The notes below the pieces were generated by a model. That model was not told the DNA's origin, made no database searches, and saw nothing but the letters and a program-made list of their open reading frames with translations. From Flavobacterium sp. LHD-80 (GTDB lineage: Bacteria > Bacteroidota > Bacteroidia > Flavobacteriales > Flavobacteriaceae), in contig NZ_JAVFVS010000004.1 of the NCBI RefSeq assembly GCF_030929605.1, forward strand, positions 620,001-684,000: a stretch of DNA of 64,000 nt, written 5' to 3'. Made by a program: the position numbers and the translations under genes. Positions 24,115-33,709 of the stretch are shown here, piece after piece; position 1 is the stretch's first letter; the number at the start of each line of letters is the position of its first letter.

Positions 24115-24558
24115 ATGTTTGAAGAAAGCGAAGAATTTAATAAAAAATCTACTTGGGTAATACTTATTATCTCTCTTTTAGGGACAATTTTATTTATTAT
24201 TAAAGGGAATTATAATAGTAATGAATTCGACAAGTATAAGAAAACATTTAAAGGCGAAACGATTGGTTTTGCAACTAGAATTGAACACAAGGGAAGACAA
24301 GATTATTTAAGATATTATTTTTATTCGAATGGAAAGATTCTATCACAGGTTTCTGTGAAAAATGGCTCTGATTTAAAAGATAAATTTTATAAAATAAAAT
24401 ATGATTTAAATAAACCTGAAGAACATTATATAATTTTAGAAGAGGAATTAAAGCCTGATTCACTTGCGTTAGTAAAAGCAGGTTTTACTAGAACGAAATA
24501 CTATATATATGATGGGGGTGTAACTTGTAAGTACATAGAGAAATCAAAGTGGAAATGA
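24115..24558 (+). CDS. Small single-pass membrane protein of unknown function
   Basis: 147 aa. A short acidic N-terminus, one membrane helix (WVILIISLLGTILFII, residues 14-29), then about 115 outside residues rich in Lys, Tyr and Asp (GFATRIEHKGRQDYLRYYFYSNGK). I do not recognise the domain. It begins 3 bases after the first metH half and separates it from the second half. Its A+T content is higher than that of the flanking genes, which suggests insertion into the operon. Similar in style to the membrane protein at 44134. Confidence 0.7.
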   Translation: MFEESEEFNKKSTWVILIISLLGTILFIIKGNYNSNEFDKYKKTFKGETIGFATRIEHKGRQDYLRYYFYSNGKILSQVSVKNGSDLKDKFYKIKYDLNKPEEHYIILEEELKPDSLALVKAGFTRTKYYIYDGGVTCKYIEKSKWK

Positions 24559-24597
24559 TTTTGGTAAAAAAAAAGTTATTATGAAACCGAGTTTGCG

Positions 24598-24665
24598 TGA
24601 GGGATAGAAGTGAAAAGCCCACAGCCTGACGAAGGAAGTGCGAGGACTTGTAACGGATAGCCCGC
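24598..24665 (+). repeat. Structured intergenic repeat, TAGCCCCGAT...CGGGA family, diverged copy
   Basis: GCGTGAGGGATAGAAGTGAA ... GGACTTGTAACGGATAGCCCG. It shares GATAGAAGTG and CGGATAGC at matching positions with the copy at 35158. Confidence 0.5.
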
Positions 24666-24796
24666 CCGAAGGACACGCCCAAATTAAAATATTGAAAACG
24701 AATATACCTACAAGGTTTTAAAAACCTCGCAGGAAAGAAAATAGAATAAAAAACTTAGAACCTTAGAATCTCAGGATCTTAGTAACTTAGAAAGAA

Positions 24797-27472
24797 ATGA
24801 CAGAAAAAAGAAGAGACCTTGTATTATCAGGATTAGAACCGTTGATTATTACGCCGGAAAGTGTTTTCGTGAATGTTGGTGAGCGTACGAATGTAACCGG
24901 TTCAAGAAAATTCTTGAGACTAATCAAGGAAGAGAAATATGACGAGGCGCTTGATATTGCAAGACAACAGGTAGAAGGTGGAGCACAAATCATCGATATT
25001 AATATGGATGAAGGAATGCTTGACGGTGTTACTGCGATGACTAAATTTTTGAATTTAATTGCTGCAGAACCAGACATTTCGAGAGTGCCGATTATGATCG
25101 ATAGTTCGAAATGGGAAATCATTGAAGCCGGTCTTAAAGTAGTACAAGGAAAAAGCGTTGTAAACTCGATTTCGTTAAAAGAAGGAGAAGAAGCTTTTAT
25201 TCATCACGCGCGATTAATCAAGCGTTACGGAGCGGCGGCAATTATCATGGCTTTTGACGAAGTAGGTCAGGCCGATAATTATGATCGTCGAGTGGAGATT
25301 TGTCAGCGTTCGTATGATATTTTGGTGAATAAAGTAGGATTCCCTCCGCAGGATATCATTTTCGATTTGAATATTTTCCCGGTTGCAACGGGAATGGAAG
25401 AACATAGATTAAACGCTTTGGATTTCTTTAGAGGGACAAAATGGGTTCGTGAAAATCTTCCGCATGCGCATATTAGCGGTGGAGTGAGTAACGTTTCGTT
25501 TTCTTTTAGAGGAAATGATACGGTTCGTGAAGCGATGCACTCGGTGTTTTTATACCATGCGATTAAAAACGGAATGACGATGGGAATCGTTAATCCAGAA
25601 ATGCTTACAATTTACGATGATATTCCGAAAGATTTATTAGAACACGTTGAAGACGTAATTTTAGATAGACGCGACGATGCGACTGAAAGACTTCTGGACT
25701 TTGCTGAAAATGTAAAGGGAGAAGTAAAAAGCGACGAAAAAGCAGTTCAAGAATGGCGTTTTGGAACCGTTCAGGAGCGTATTACGCATTCATTGGTAAA
25801 AGGAATTGATGCTTTTATTGAAGAAGATGTTGAAGAAGCGCGTTTGGCAGCGACAAAACCAATTGAAGTTATCGAGATCAATTTGATGACGGGAATGAAT
25901 GTGGTTGGAGATTTATTTGGAAGCGGAAAAATGTTCCTGCCTCAGGTAGTAAAATCGGCTCGTGTAATGAAAAAGGCAGTGGCTTACTTATTGCCATTTA
26001 TCGAAGCGAGTAAACAAGCGGGAGACAAACAAGGAAACGGAAAAATCTTGATGGCAACTGTAAAAGGTGATGTTCATGATATTGGAAAAAACATCGTTTC
26101 TGTAGTTTTGGCTTGTAACAATTACGAGATTGTAGATCTTGGCGTTATGGTGCCTCCGGAAAAAATTATTTCGGCTGCGATTGAACATAATGTAGATATC
26201 ATCGGGTTAAGCGGACTGATCACGCCTTCGCTTGACGAAATGGTGTATTTGGCCAAAGAATTAGACAAACAAGGAATTAAAATTCCGATTATGATTGGAG
26301 GGGCAACAACTTCACGTGCGCATACCGCCGTGAAAATTGCGCCTCAATATAGAGAAACTGTAATTCACGTAAACGATGCTTCAAGAGCTGTTACGGTTGC
26401 AGGAAATCTGTTAGATCATAATCGAAAAATATATGCGGCAGATATTCGTGCAGAATACGATTCTTTTAGAGAAACATTTTTAAATCGTTCAAGAGATAAA
26501 AACTTCCTGACGATTGAAGATGCCCGTAAAAATAAATTACCATTGGATTGGTCGGAATACACACCAACTAAACCTAAAGTAATTGGCAAACAAGTTGTCG
26601 AAGTTGAATTGGATGTTTTGGTTCCATATATTGATTGGACACCATTTTTCCAGACTTGGGAATTGTACGGAAAATATCCTGCGATTTTAACGGATGAGGT
26701 TGTGGGAGAACAAGCGACTTCTGTTTTTAACGATGCGCAGGCAATGCTGAAAGTAATTCTGGAAGAGAAAAAACTAAAAGCAAAAGGTATTTACGGAATT
26801 TTCCCTGCGAATCAGGTTGATGATGACGATATCGAATTGCGTGATGAAAACGGAAAAGTTTTAGAGAAATTCTTAACGCTTCGTCAGCAATCACAAAAAA
26901 CAAAAGGCGCGCCGAACATCGCTTTAGCCGATTTTATTCTGCCAAAAGACAGCGGAATCGAAGATTATATGGGAGCTTTCTGCGTAACAACCGGTTTTGG
27001 TGTTGATGAATGGGCAGCAGAATATGAGAAAAATCTAGACGATTATAATTCGATTATGGTTAAAGCGCTTGCGGATCGTTTTGCTGAGGCTTTCGCCGAA
27101 TATCTTCACGAGAGAGTGCGTAAAGATTTCTGGGGTTATGATTCAGAGGAATCGTTAACCAACGAAGAATTGATTAAAGAAAATTATAAAGGAATTCGTC
27201 CGGCACCAGGTTATCCAGCTTGTCCAGATCACTTGGAAAAACCAACGATTTGGAAGCTTTTAAATGTAGCCGAAGAAATTGGAGTAACGTTGACAGAAAG
27301 TATGGCAATGTGGCCAGCTTCATCGGTTTCTGGATATTATTTCGGGAACCCAAAAAGCCGCTATTTCGGACTCGGAAAAATAAAAGAAGATCAGGTTGTA
27401 GATTACGCCAAACGACGTAATGTCCCAACAGATTACGCTATGAAATGGTTAAATCCTAATATAGCAGATTAA
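24797..27472 (+). CDS. metH: Methionine synthase, folate/cobalamin/activation part (split MetH, subunit 2)
   Basis: 891 aa. Carries the rest of cobalamin-dependent methionine synthase: pterin-binding barrel from residue about 15 ([14 protein letters not shown]), cobalamin cap region near 330-410, B12-binding domain with GDVHDIGKN (the lower-ligand His, about residue 428) and SGLITPS, and the SAM-dependent activation domain ([12 protein letters not shown] near 800). Together with the product of 23107 it makes a full MetH. It is 238 bases after the membrane protein, and that gap holds a structured repeat and CTTAG-type units. Confidence 0.95.
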   Translation: MTEKRRDLVLSGLEPLIITPESVFVNVGERTNVTGSRKFLRLIKEEKYDEALDIARQQVEGGAQIIDINMDEGMLDGVTAMTKFLNLIAAEPDISRVPIMIDSSKWEIIEAGLKVVQGKSVVNSISLKEGEEAFIHHARLIKRYGAAAIIMAFDEVGQADNYDRRVEICQRSYDILVNKVGFPPQDIIFDLNIFPVATGMEEHRLNALDFFRGTKWVRENLPHAHISGGVSNVSFSFRGNDTVREAMHSVFLYHAIKNGMTMGIVNPEMLTIYDDIPKDLLEHVEDVILDRRDDATERLLDFAENVKGEVKSDEKAVQEWRFGTVQERITHSLVKGIDAFIEEDVEEARLAATKPIEVIEINLMTGMNVVGDLFGSGKMFLPQVVKSARVMKKAVAYLLPFIEASKQAGDKQGNGKILMATVKGDVHDIGKNIVSVVLACNNYEIVDLGVMVPPEKIISAAIEHNVDIIGLSGLITPSLDEMVYLAKELDKQGIKIPIMIGGATTSRAHTAVKIAPQYRETVIHVNDASRAVTVAGNLLDHNRKIYAADIRAEYDSFRETFLNRSRDKNFLTIEDARKNKLPLDWSEYTPTKPKVIGKQVVEVELDVLVPYIDWTPFFQTWELYGKYPAILTDEVVGEQATSVFNDAQAMLKVILEEKKLKAKGIYGIFPANQVDDDDIELRDENGKVLEKFLTLRQQSQKTKGAPNIALADFILPKDSGIEDYMGAFCVTTGFGVDEWAAEYEKNLDDYNSIMVKALADRFAEAFAEYLHERVRKDFWGYDSEESLTNEELIKENYKGIRPAPGYPACPDHLEKPTIWKLLNVAEEIGVTLTESMAMWPASSVSGYYFGNPKSRYFGLGKIKEDQVVDYAKRRNVPTDYAMKWLNPNIAD

Positions 27473-27479
27473 CAAAAAA

Positions 27480-27551
27480 AGTTTCAGGTTTCAGGTTTAA
27501 AGTTTCAAGTTCTCTACAGCAACTTGAAACCTGAAACTTTAAACTTGAAGC
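27480..27551 (+). repeat. GTTTCAGG-type phased inverted repeat
   Basis: Units GTTTCAGGTTTCAGGTTTAA, then the complementary AACTTGAAACCTGAAACTTT, around a short spacer. Similar units lie at 15170-15215, 16236-16275 and 54918-54957. Confidence 0.65.
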
Positions 27552-27636
27552 AACAAATATTTGATTTAAGTTTTTGATTCAGATTTTTTACACAAACCCA
27601 TTCAAAACACTTAACTCATAACCCATAACTTAAGAA

Positions 27637-28593
27637 ATGAAAGTAACAGAGCATATAGAAAACGCCAAAGGAAAAACACTATTCTCATTTGAAATTATTC
27701 CGCCTCAAAAGGGGAAAAGCATTCAGGAATTGTATGATAATATCGATCCGTTGATGGAGTTTAAACCGCCGTTTATTGACGTAACCACTTCTCGCGAAGA
27801 GTATATTTACATCGATCGTGGTAACGGGCTTTTGGACAAAAAACTGACTCGTATGCGCCCGGGAACACTTGGAATTTGCGCTTCTATAAAACATAAATAT
27901 AATGTTGATACTGTTCCGCATTTGCTTTGCGGTGGATTTACACAAGAAGAAACCGAATATATGCTGGTTGATTGTCAGTATTTAGGAATCAACAATGTAA
28001 TGGCGCTTCGCGGTGATGCAATGAAGGACGAACAATCTTTTGTGCCCAAAGTTGGTGGAAATCATTATGCGATTGATTTGGTAAAACAAATCAATGATCT
28101 AAACTGCGGAAAATATCTGCATGAAGTGATGGATATCGACAACAAAGCTGATTTTTGCATTGGTGTTGCAGGTTATCCTGAAAAACATTTAGAATCACCA
28201 TCATTACAATCAGATTTGAAAAGATTAAAAGAAAAAGTTGACGCAGGAGCAGATTATGTGGTAACACAAATGTTTTTTGACAACTCTAAATATTTTGCCT
28301 TTGTAGAAAAAGCAAGAGAAATGGGCATCACAATTCCGATTATTCCTGGAATTAAGCCAATTGCTGTTCAAAGACACTTGCAAGTTTTACCACAGATTTT
28401 TAGAATTGATCTTCCAGAAGATTTAATCGATGCGGTTGACAAATGTAAAAACAACGCTGAAATCAAACAAGTCGGAATAGAATGGGCGATTCAGCAGTCA
28501 TTGGAATTAAAAGCAGCTGGAGTTCCGTTTTTGCATTATTATTCAATGGGGAAATCAGAGAATATTCGCCAGATCGCGAGTCAGGTTTTTTAA
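27637..28593 (+). CDS. metF: 5,10-methylenetetrahydrofolate reductase
   Basis: 318 aa. Makes 5-methyl-tetrahydrofolate, the methyl donor for MetH and MetE. FSFEIIPPQKG at residues 13-23 contains the catalytic-type Glu; MALRGD near 126, DYVVTQMFFD near 205 and GIKPI near 237 are family motifs. It follows metH after a repeat-filled gap and very likely belongs to the same transcriptional programme. Confidence 0.95.
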   Translation: MKVTEHIENAKGKTLFSFEIIPPQKGKSIQELYDNIDPLMEFKPPFIDVTTSREEYIYIDRGNGLLDKKLTRMRPGTLGICASIKHKYNVDTVPHLLCGGFTQEETEYMLVDCQYLGINNVMALRGDAMKDEQSFVPKVGGNHYAIDLVKQINDLNCGKYLHEVMDIDNKADFCIGVAGYPEKHLESPSLQSDLKRLKEKVDAGADYVVTQMFFDNSKYFAFVEKAREMGITIPIIPGIKPIAVQRHLQVLPQIFRIDLPEDLIDAVDKCKNNAEIKQVGIEWAIQQSLELKAAGVPFLHYYSMGKSENIRQIASQVF

Positions 28594-28609
28594 GGCTTTC
28601 TACTCAAAC

Positions 28610-28711
28610 TTGTCATTTCGACGAAGGAGAAATCTTCGCAAGTAACTCCGTAACGAGAATCCAATCTTTGTCGAGCTTCTCGTGGAGATTTCTCCTTCGT
28701 CGAAATGACAA
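28610..28711. repeat. Palindromic element with 26-base perfect arms
   Basis: Arms 28610-28635 and 28686-28711 (starting TTGTCATTTCGACGAAGG) are exact complements. The 50-base interior includes CGAGA/TCTCG. It follows the metF stop by 16 bases. Confidence 0.85.
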
Positions 28712-28794
28712 AACAAGCGTTAGTTGGGATCCGAGCTAAGTAACAATAAATTGCTGAAGGATTTTGTTTAATTTAGAAGTTTAAATTTCGTGTC

Positions 28795-29448
28795 ATGAAA
28801 CAAGAAGAACTACAAGCCATAGCCTCTCAATTAAAACATCCAACGGGAGAAAAGGGAATCGAAATGGGAAATATGATGAATGAAACAAACATCAATATGA
28901 CCAAGCATTCGATTCAGAATCTCAATATTTCTAAAGAAAATAAAATTCTGGAATTGGGTCACGGAAATGGGGGGCATGTTGAATTTCTTTTCGAACAAGC
29001 AGACAATCTAAAATACTACGGACTGGAAATGTCGGAACTGATGTTTCAGGAAGCACGCCAGATTAACCGAAATTTTGTCTCTCAAAAACAAGCTTTCTTT
29101 TCACTTTATGACGGAAACGCAGTTCCGTTTGAAGATGAATCTTTCGATAAAATATTTACTGTAAATACAATTTACTTTTGGCAGGAACCAGAAAAACTGC
29201 TTGCCGAAATCTATAGAGTTCTAAAGCAAAATGGGAATTTCTGTGTAACCTTTGCTCAAGAAGATTTCATGAAGCAACTTCCATTTACACAATTTGAATT
29301 TGAGCTTTACAGTACAGAAAAAGCACAAAAATTAATTGGTAAAACACCTTTTAAAATTGTTTATATCGAAAGTCAGGCAGAACAAGTAAAAAGCAAAACG
29401 GGCGAACTTGCCGACAGGACTTTTACTACGATTGTTCTGGAAAAATAG
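28795..29448 (+). CDS. Class I SAM-dependent methyltransferase
   Basis: 217 aa. SAM-binding motif I ILELGHGNGGHVEFL near residue 52, YYGLEMSE (motif II), FDKIFTVNTIYFW (post II) and FYRVLKQNGN-like IYRVLKQNGNFCVTF (motif IV). This is the ubiquinone/menaquinone methyltransferase superfamily, with small-molecule substrate unknown. It stands alone between two palindromic repeats. Confidence 0.82.
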   Translation: MKQEELQAIASQLKHPTGEKGIEMGNMMNETNINMTKHSIQNLNISKENKILELGHGNGGHVEFLFEQADNLKYYGLEMSELMFQEARQINRNFVSQKQAFFSLYDGNAVPFEDESFDKIFTVNTIYFWQEPEKLLAEIYRVLKQNGNFCVTFAQEDFMKQLPFTQFEFELYSTEKAQKLIGKTPFKIVYIESQAEQVKSKTGELADRTFTTIVLEK

Positions 29449-29449
29449 T

Positions 29450-29536
29450 TTTTTTGCCACTCCCGATAGCTATCGGGATAAAAGATTTAAAAGGATTTTT
29501 TAATCTGTGTAAATCCCTTCAATCCGTGGCAAAAAA
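29450..29536. repeat. TTTTTTGCCAC palindromic repeat
   Basis: TTTTTTGCCAC (29450-29460) and its exact complement (29526-29536) enclose the palindrome CCCGATAGCTATCGGG and AATCTGTG/AATCCCTT units. A related tract is at about 50568-50660. Confidence 0.7.
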
Positions 29537-29609
29537 TAATTAATTCTCGCCGTTTTTTTTAGTACTTTCATTCCTTATTATTAATCTTTGAATTATAATC
29601 TTAGCAACT

Positions 29610-30833
29610 ATGGAAGTTAAAAAAATAAATTTTTTACAGAATTATAGCAGTATACTTTTGCTTTTGGGCGGTATTATAATCGGGAGTATTTTTGGATTGG
29701 TGTTTGGGGAAAAAGTTTTGGTGATAAAACCACTTGGTGATATATTCCTGAATTTGCTTTTTACAGCTATTATTCCGCTTATTTTTTTCACGATTGGTTC
29801 TTCGATTGCTAATTTGGAACGAACGGAGAAATTAGGAAAACTGTTTATCATTATGGTATTGGTGTTTTTGGCAACAATTCTTATTTCAGCAATTGTGATG
29901 ATTTGTGCTGTTTATCTTTTTCCAATTCATGAAGATATCGCTATTGCAAAAGTTCCGTTTGAAAAAATTGAATCAGGTTCAGTTGGTGATCAAATTGCAA
30001 AATTGCTTACTGCAAATGATTTCTTTGAATTGCTTTCGCGAAAAAGCATGCTGGCTTTGATTATATTTTCATTTTTAATTGGCTTTGCAACATTACAATC
30101 TGGGGAAAAAGGAAATGCTTTCAAGAGTTTTCTAGATTCTGGAAACGAGGTAATGAAGCAGTTATTGAATATTATAATGAAATTTGCTCCAATTGGTTTG
30201 GGAGCTTACTTCGCTTATCAGGTTGGTGTTTTCGGACCACAATTGTTAGGAGTTTATGCAAAACCTATGGCAGTTTATTACGCTGCTTGTATCTTTTATT
30301 TCTTTGTGTTTTTTAGTTTGTATGCACTTGTTGCCGGAGGAAAAAGGGCTTTTAAAGTTTTTTGGAGCAATAATATAGCGCCGTCATTAACTGCAGTAGG
30401 AACTTGCAGCAGTATTGCTACGATTCCGGCCAATTTAGAAGCAGCAGAAAAAATGGGAATTCCGGCACATGTTCGTAATTTGGTCATTCCGCTTGGTGCG
30501 CCTTTGCATAAAGACGGTTCGAGTATGTCATCTATCTTAAAAATAATTTTTTTATTCGCCATGTTTGGAAAAGATTTTACAGACCCAATGACGATTCTTT
30601 TGGCTTTAGGAATCACTGTAATTGTTTCGATCGTTGAAGGTGGAATTCCAAATGGAGGTTATATTGGTGAAATCCTAGCCATAACCGTTTATGGTTTCCC
30701 AATGGAACAAGCACTGCCAGTCGCCATGATTTTAGGAACTTTAGTAGACCCAATTGCAACTTTGTTAAATGCAAATGGAGATGTAATTTGTTCAATGATG
30801 GTTTCGCGATTTTCAGAAAAAACGAAATGGTAG
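29610..30833 (+). CDS. Dicarboxylate/amino acid:cation symporter (DAACS family)
   Basis: 407 aa inner-membrane protein with about 8 helices. Family motifs: LGDIFLNLLFTAIIPLIFFTIGSSIA (residues 43-68), the serine-rich TAVGTCSSIATIPANL hairpin near 265, GAPLHKDGSSMSS near 298 and NANGDVICSMMVSRF near the end, which binds substrate and Na+ in GltPh-type proteins. Substrate could be glutamate, aspartate or C4-dicarboxylate. Confidence 0.9.
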   Translation: MEVKKINFLQNYSSILLLLGGIIIGSIFGLVFGEKVLVIKPLGDIFLNLLFTAIIPLIFFTIGSSIANLERTEKLGKLFIIMVLVFLATILISAIVMICAVYLFPIHEDIAIAKVPFEKIESGSVGDQIAKLLTANDFFELLSRKSMLALIIFSFLIGFATLQSGEKGNAFKSFLDSGNEVMKQLLNIIMKFAPIGLGAYFAYQVGVFGPQLLGVYAKPMAVYYAACIFYFFVFFSLYALVAGGKRAFKVFWSNNIAPSLTAVGTCSSIATIPANLEAAEKMGIPAHVRNLVIPLGAPLHKDGSSMSSILKIIFLFAMFGKDFTDPMTILLALGITVIVSIVEGGIPNGGYIGEILAITVYGFPMEQALPVAMILGTLVDPIATLLNANGDVICSMMVSRFSEKTKW

Positions 30834-30949
30834 CTTTATAAAGTTTCTCATTCTTAAAAATAATTCTAAAACTTACTTTCATTCACTTTGTGTTAAGACT
30901 TTGACTTCGTTCAGCTTGACAATTTGTGATAGATCAAATACTATATAAT

Positions 30950-32359
30950 ATGAACACAATACTGCAACACGATCTAAACGATTTAGAAAATATCTTAGAA
31001 AAAACAAAACAACAAGGAATTGATTTTTTAAATAATCTCGAAACGATTCCTACTTCAAATAAAAACACAATTGATCCTTCAGGCACATTAAATGAATTTG
31101 GTTTAGGTTCGATTGAAACATTAAAAGAATTTAACGAAAGATTGGCGCCACTTATGGTTTCTTCACCGGGACCGCGTTATTTAGGATTTGTTACCGGAGG
31201 TTCAACTCCAGCGTCAATTGTCGGAGATTGGCTGGCTTCAGTTTACGATCAAAATACACAGGCCATAAAAGCACAGGGCGGTGCATCGGCATTAATTGAA
31301 TTTGAAACAATTAATTTTTTACTGCAGTTGCTAGAATTGCCCGATACATTCTCAGGTGGATTTGTAACTGGCGCTACAATGTCTAATTTTACCTGTTTAG
31401 GTGTTGCTAGACAATGGTTTGGGAAGCAATTAGGAAAAGATTTTGCAAAAGAAGGAATCTCAGAATCAATTCCGATTTTAACCGCGACACCGCATTCTTC
31501 TTCTATTAAATGTTTGTCAATGCTAGGAATTGGAAGTCAAAATTATACGGCTATAAAAACAATAGAAGGTAACCGTGAAGCGATTGATTTATCTGATTTA
31601 GAAGAAAATATTAAAAAATTAAACGGAAGACCTTTTATCTTGATTTCAAGTGCAGGAACGGTTAACACTGCAGATTTTGACGATTTTGAAGCCATTGCAG
31701 CATTACGCAAAAAACACAATTTCTGGTGGCATATTGACGCTGCTTTCGGCGGATTTGCTGCTGTTTCAGATAAATTCAAACATTTAGTTGAGGGCTGGGA
31801 GGGTGCAGACAGCATTACAATAGATTGTCATAAATGGCTGAATGTACCTTATGAAAGTGCTTTTTACTTGCTAAAAAAAGAGCATTTGAGTTTACAGATT
31901 GAAACTTTCCAGAATTCTAATGCGCCTTATTTAGGAAATCCTCTGGAGAATTTTAATTATTTAAATGTGCTTCCTGAAAATTCACGACGTTTACGTGCAC
32001 TTCCGGCGTGGTTTGCTTTGCGCGCTTATGGAAAAGACGGTTTTAAAGATATTGTTGAAAACAGTACGGCATTGGCACTTCATTTTGCCAACGCTTTGAT
32101 TGAAACGGAAAGTTTTGAATTATTAGCTCCAATTCGTCTTAATAATGTTTGTTTTACTTTAAAAGGAAATTACAATCAGGAGAAAGTAAATGAGTTTTTG
32201 ACGATTTTGAATGATAGAGGAAAAGTTTTTATGACACCAACTTTTTATCAAAATAGAAAAGGAATCAGAGCTTCTTTTGTGAATTGGCGCACAACCGAAG
32301 AGGATATTAAGATTATTATTGAGGAAATGAAAACTTCAATTTTAGATCTGGAAATATAG
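30950..32359 (+). CDS. PLP-dependent group II decarboxylase
   Basis: 469 aa from ATG 30950; the frame opens at GTG 30926 but the ATG is preferred. Group II decarboxylase fold: GFVTGGSTPASIVGDWL near residue 75, GGFVTGATMSNFTCL near 136, HIDAAFGGFAA near 255 and the PLP lysine in DCHKWLNVPYES near 293. Relatives act on glutamate, aromatic amino acids, diaminobutyrate or cysteine sulfinate. The substrate cannot be assigned. A remnant of the TTCGACTTCGCTCAG repeat lies just upstream (30899-30922). Confidence 0.88.
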   Translation: MNTILQHDLNDLENILEKTKQQGIDFLNNLETIPTSNKNTIDPSGTLNEFGLGSIETLKEFNERLAPLMVSSPGPRYLGFVTGGSTPASIVGDWLASVYDQNTQAIKAQGGASALIEFETINFLLQLLELPDTFSGGFVTGATMSNFTCLGVARQWFGKQLGKDFAKEGISESIPILTATPHSSSIKCLSMLGIGSQNYTAIKTIEGNREAIDLSDLEENIKKLNGRPFILISSAGTVNTADFDDFEAIAALRKKHNFWWHIDAAFGGFAAVSDKFKHLVEGWEGADSITIDCHKWLNVPYESAFYLLKKEHLSLQIETFQNSNAPYLGNPLENFNYLNVLPENSRRLRALPAWFALRAYGKDGFKDIVENSTALALHFANALIETESFELLAPIRLNNVCFTLKGNYNQEKVNEFLTILNDRGKVFMTPTFYQNRKGIRASFVNWRTTEEDIKIIIEEMKTSILDLEI

Positions 32360-32375
32360 AGGATCTAAAAATATA

Positions 32376-32406
32376 AAAGAGCCTGTTAACTACATACAGG
32401 CTCTTT
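32376..32406. terminator. Bidirectional terminator
   Basis: AAAGAGCCTGT (32376-32386) and ACAGGCTCTTT (32396-32406), 11 pairs; T tracts are modest on the plus side and better on the minus side. It ends the decarboxylase transcript and, on the minus strand, the candidate small RNA. Confidence 0.85.
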
Positions 32407-32407
32407 A

Positions 32408-32470
32408 CTAACACAAAAAAAAACAAAAAACAAGAATCGAAAGGTTGATTAAAGTATGAAATTGTACCAT
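32408..32470 (-). CDS. Hydrophobic 20-residue micro-ORF in a candidate small RNA
   Basis: Minus-strand ATG at 32468-32470 to TAG at 32408-32410. The product begins MVQFHTLINL and ends with a hydrophobic run SILVFCFFLC. A promoter box TATATTTG lies just upstream (32480-32487) and a terminator directly after the stop (32406-32376), so a transcript of about 100 nt would contain only this frame. Hydrophobic micro-proteins of this kind are known as type I toxins or membrane peptides; whether this one is translated is unknown. The T-rich codons could also be chance. Confidence 0.3.
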   Translation of the reverse strand: MVQFHTLINLSILVFCFFLC

Positions 32471-32479
32471 TTCTCTTTG

Positions 32480-32487
32480 CAAATATA
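32480..32487 (-). promoter_or_regulatory. -7 box of the candidate small RNA
   Basis: TATATTTG on the minus strand, with TTTA 19 bases upstream as a weak -33 box. Predicted RNA about 32474 to 32372. Confidence 0.4.
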
Positions 32488-32609
32488 AGACTATTTATAT
32501 CAAGTCTAAATAAAAATAAATAAAAAAAGTATATAAATTATTAATCGTTTGAAAACGAGTTGCTAAAGTGTATTTAAAAAGAAAGTTTTAAGAGTCAGCT
32601 GAAAAAAGA

Positions 32610-32644
32610 AAAACCAATTTATTCTTTAAGAACAAATTGGTTTT
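32610..32644 (-). terminator. gldA terminator
   Basis: AAAACCAATTT and AAATTGGTTTT arms, 11 pairs, with T-rich sequence following on the minus strand, 22 bases after the gldA stop. Confidence 0.8.
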
Positions 32645-32666
32645 AATATTGTATTGTTTTGAAAAA

Positions 32667-33563
32667 CTACTTCGTAATTTCTCTAAAAACAGCTTCTAGA
32701 TTTTTGTTTTTCTGATTCAGTTGTAAAGTTTTTAATCCATTTTCATTGGCAAAATCAAAGATTGCTGGACGCATGTCTTTTTCCGTTACAAAAGTCAGTT
32801 CCCACGTCATGTCATGTGTGTTAACGTATGAAGTGATATTTTCCAGCTTAGCCAAAAGCTGTTGTTCTACTTGATAATCAAACTCAACTTCAATAACTTG
32901 CTCTTTATTGGCAGACACTAAATGGTCTAATTTATTATCAGCTACAATTTGTCCTTTATCAATAATGATGACACGATCGCAAATTGCTTCGACTTCCTGC
33001 ATAATGTGTGTTGATAAAAAAACGGTTTTATCTTTCCCTACATTTTTGATTACATTTCGAATTTCCATTAACTGATTCGGATCCAGACCTGTAGTTGGTT
33101 CATCCAAAATTAAAACATCGGGATTGTGCAATAAAGCATTCGCAAGTCCAACGCGCTGGCGGTATCCTTTCGATAATTGGCTTATCTTTTTATGGCTTTC
33201 TGGTGTCAGTCCTGTCAGTTGAATTACTTCTTCGATTCGTGATTTTGGAACGTTATAAACATCGGCATTAAAAGCCAAATACTCACGAACATACAAATCT
33301 AAATAGAGCGGATTATGTTCTGGCAAATACCCAATCGAGCGTTGTACCTCTTTAGTGTTTGTCATGACATCGTGGCTATTTACAAGGGCTGAGCCACTAT
33401 CGGAAAGTAAATAGGTGGTCAAAATTTTCATTAAAGTAGATTTTCCAGCTCCATTTGGACCAAGAAATCCAACGATTTCTCCTTTCTCAATTTTAAAAGA
33501 AATTTCATTTAAAGCTTTTTGCTCTCCGTAACTTTTTGATATGCTGTTTACTTCTATCGACAT
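32667..33563 (-). CDS. gldA: Gliding motility ABC transporter ATPase GldA
   Basis: 298 aa, the usual GldA length. ABC ATPase: Walker A GFLGPNGAGKSTLMK (residues 33-47), Q-loop YLPEHNPLY, signature LSKGYRQRVGLANAL (about 134), Walker B VLILDEPTTGLDP, H-loop STHIMQE. In flavobacteria GldA works with the membrane proteins GldF and GldG, not encoded here. It is required for gliding in Flavobacterium johnsoniae. Confidence in the gld name rests on whole-sequence resemblance from memory. Confidence 0.88.
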   Translation of the reverse strand: MSIEVNSISKSYGEQKALNEISFKIEKGEIVGFLGPNGAGKSTLMKILTTYLLSDSGSALVNSHDVMTNTKEVQRSIGYLPEHNPLYLDLYVREYLAFNADVYNVPKSRIEEVIQLTGLTPESHKKISQLSKGYRQRVGLANALLHNPDVLILDEPTTGLDPNQLMEIRNVIKNVGKDKTVFLSTHIMQEVEAICDRVIIIDKGQIVADNKLDHLVSANKEQVIEVEFDYQVEQQLLAKLENITSYVNTHDMTWELTFVTEKDMRPAIFDFANENGLKTLQLNQKNKNLEAVFREITK

Positions 33564-33709
33564 TGACTTTTTATTTACTGCAAAAGTAAACAGAAATAGT
33601 TTCGATTGCTACATTTTGTCTTTTAAAAATAATGATAAAAAAGAGGAGAGCCCTTTATTCACGGCATCGTTATTGTTAAAGGAATGCTAAATTAAAATTT
33701 ACCCAAATC

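Noticed and set aside
23107..27472. metH in two pieces as a frameshift or pseudogene
   Set aside because: Both frames are intact, stop at domain borders and keep all catalytic motifs; a split enzyme is the better reading.
28482..28739. 85-codon plus-strand frame across the metF end
   Set aside because: It overlaps metF in another frame and runs through the 26-base palindromic repeat.
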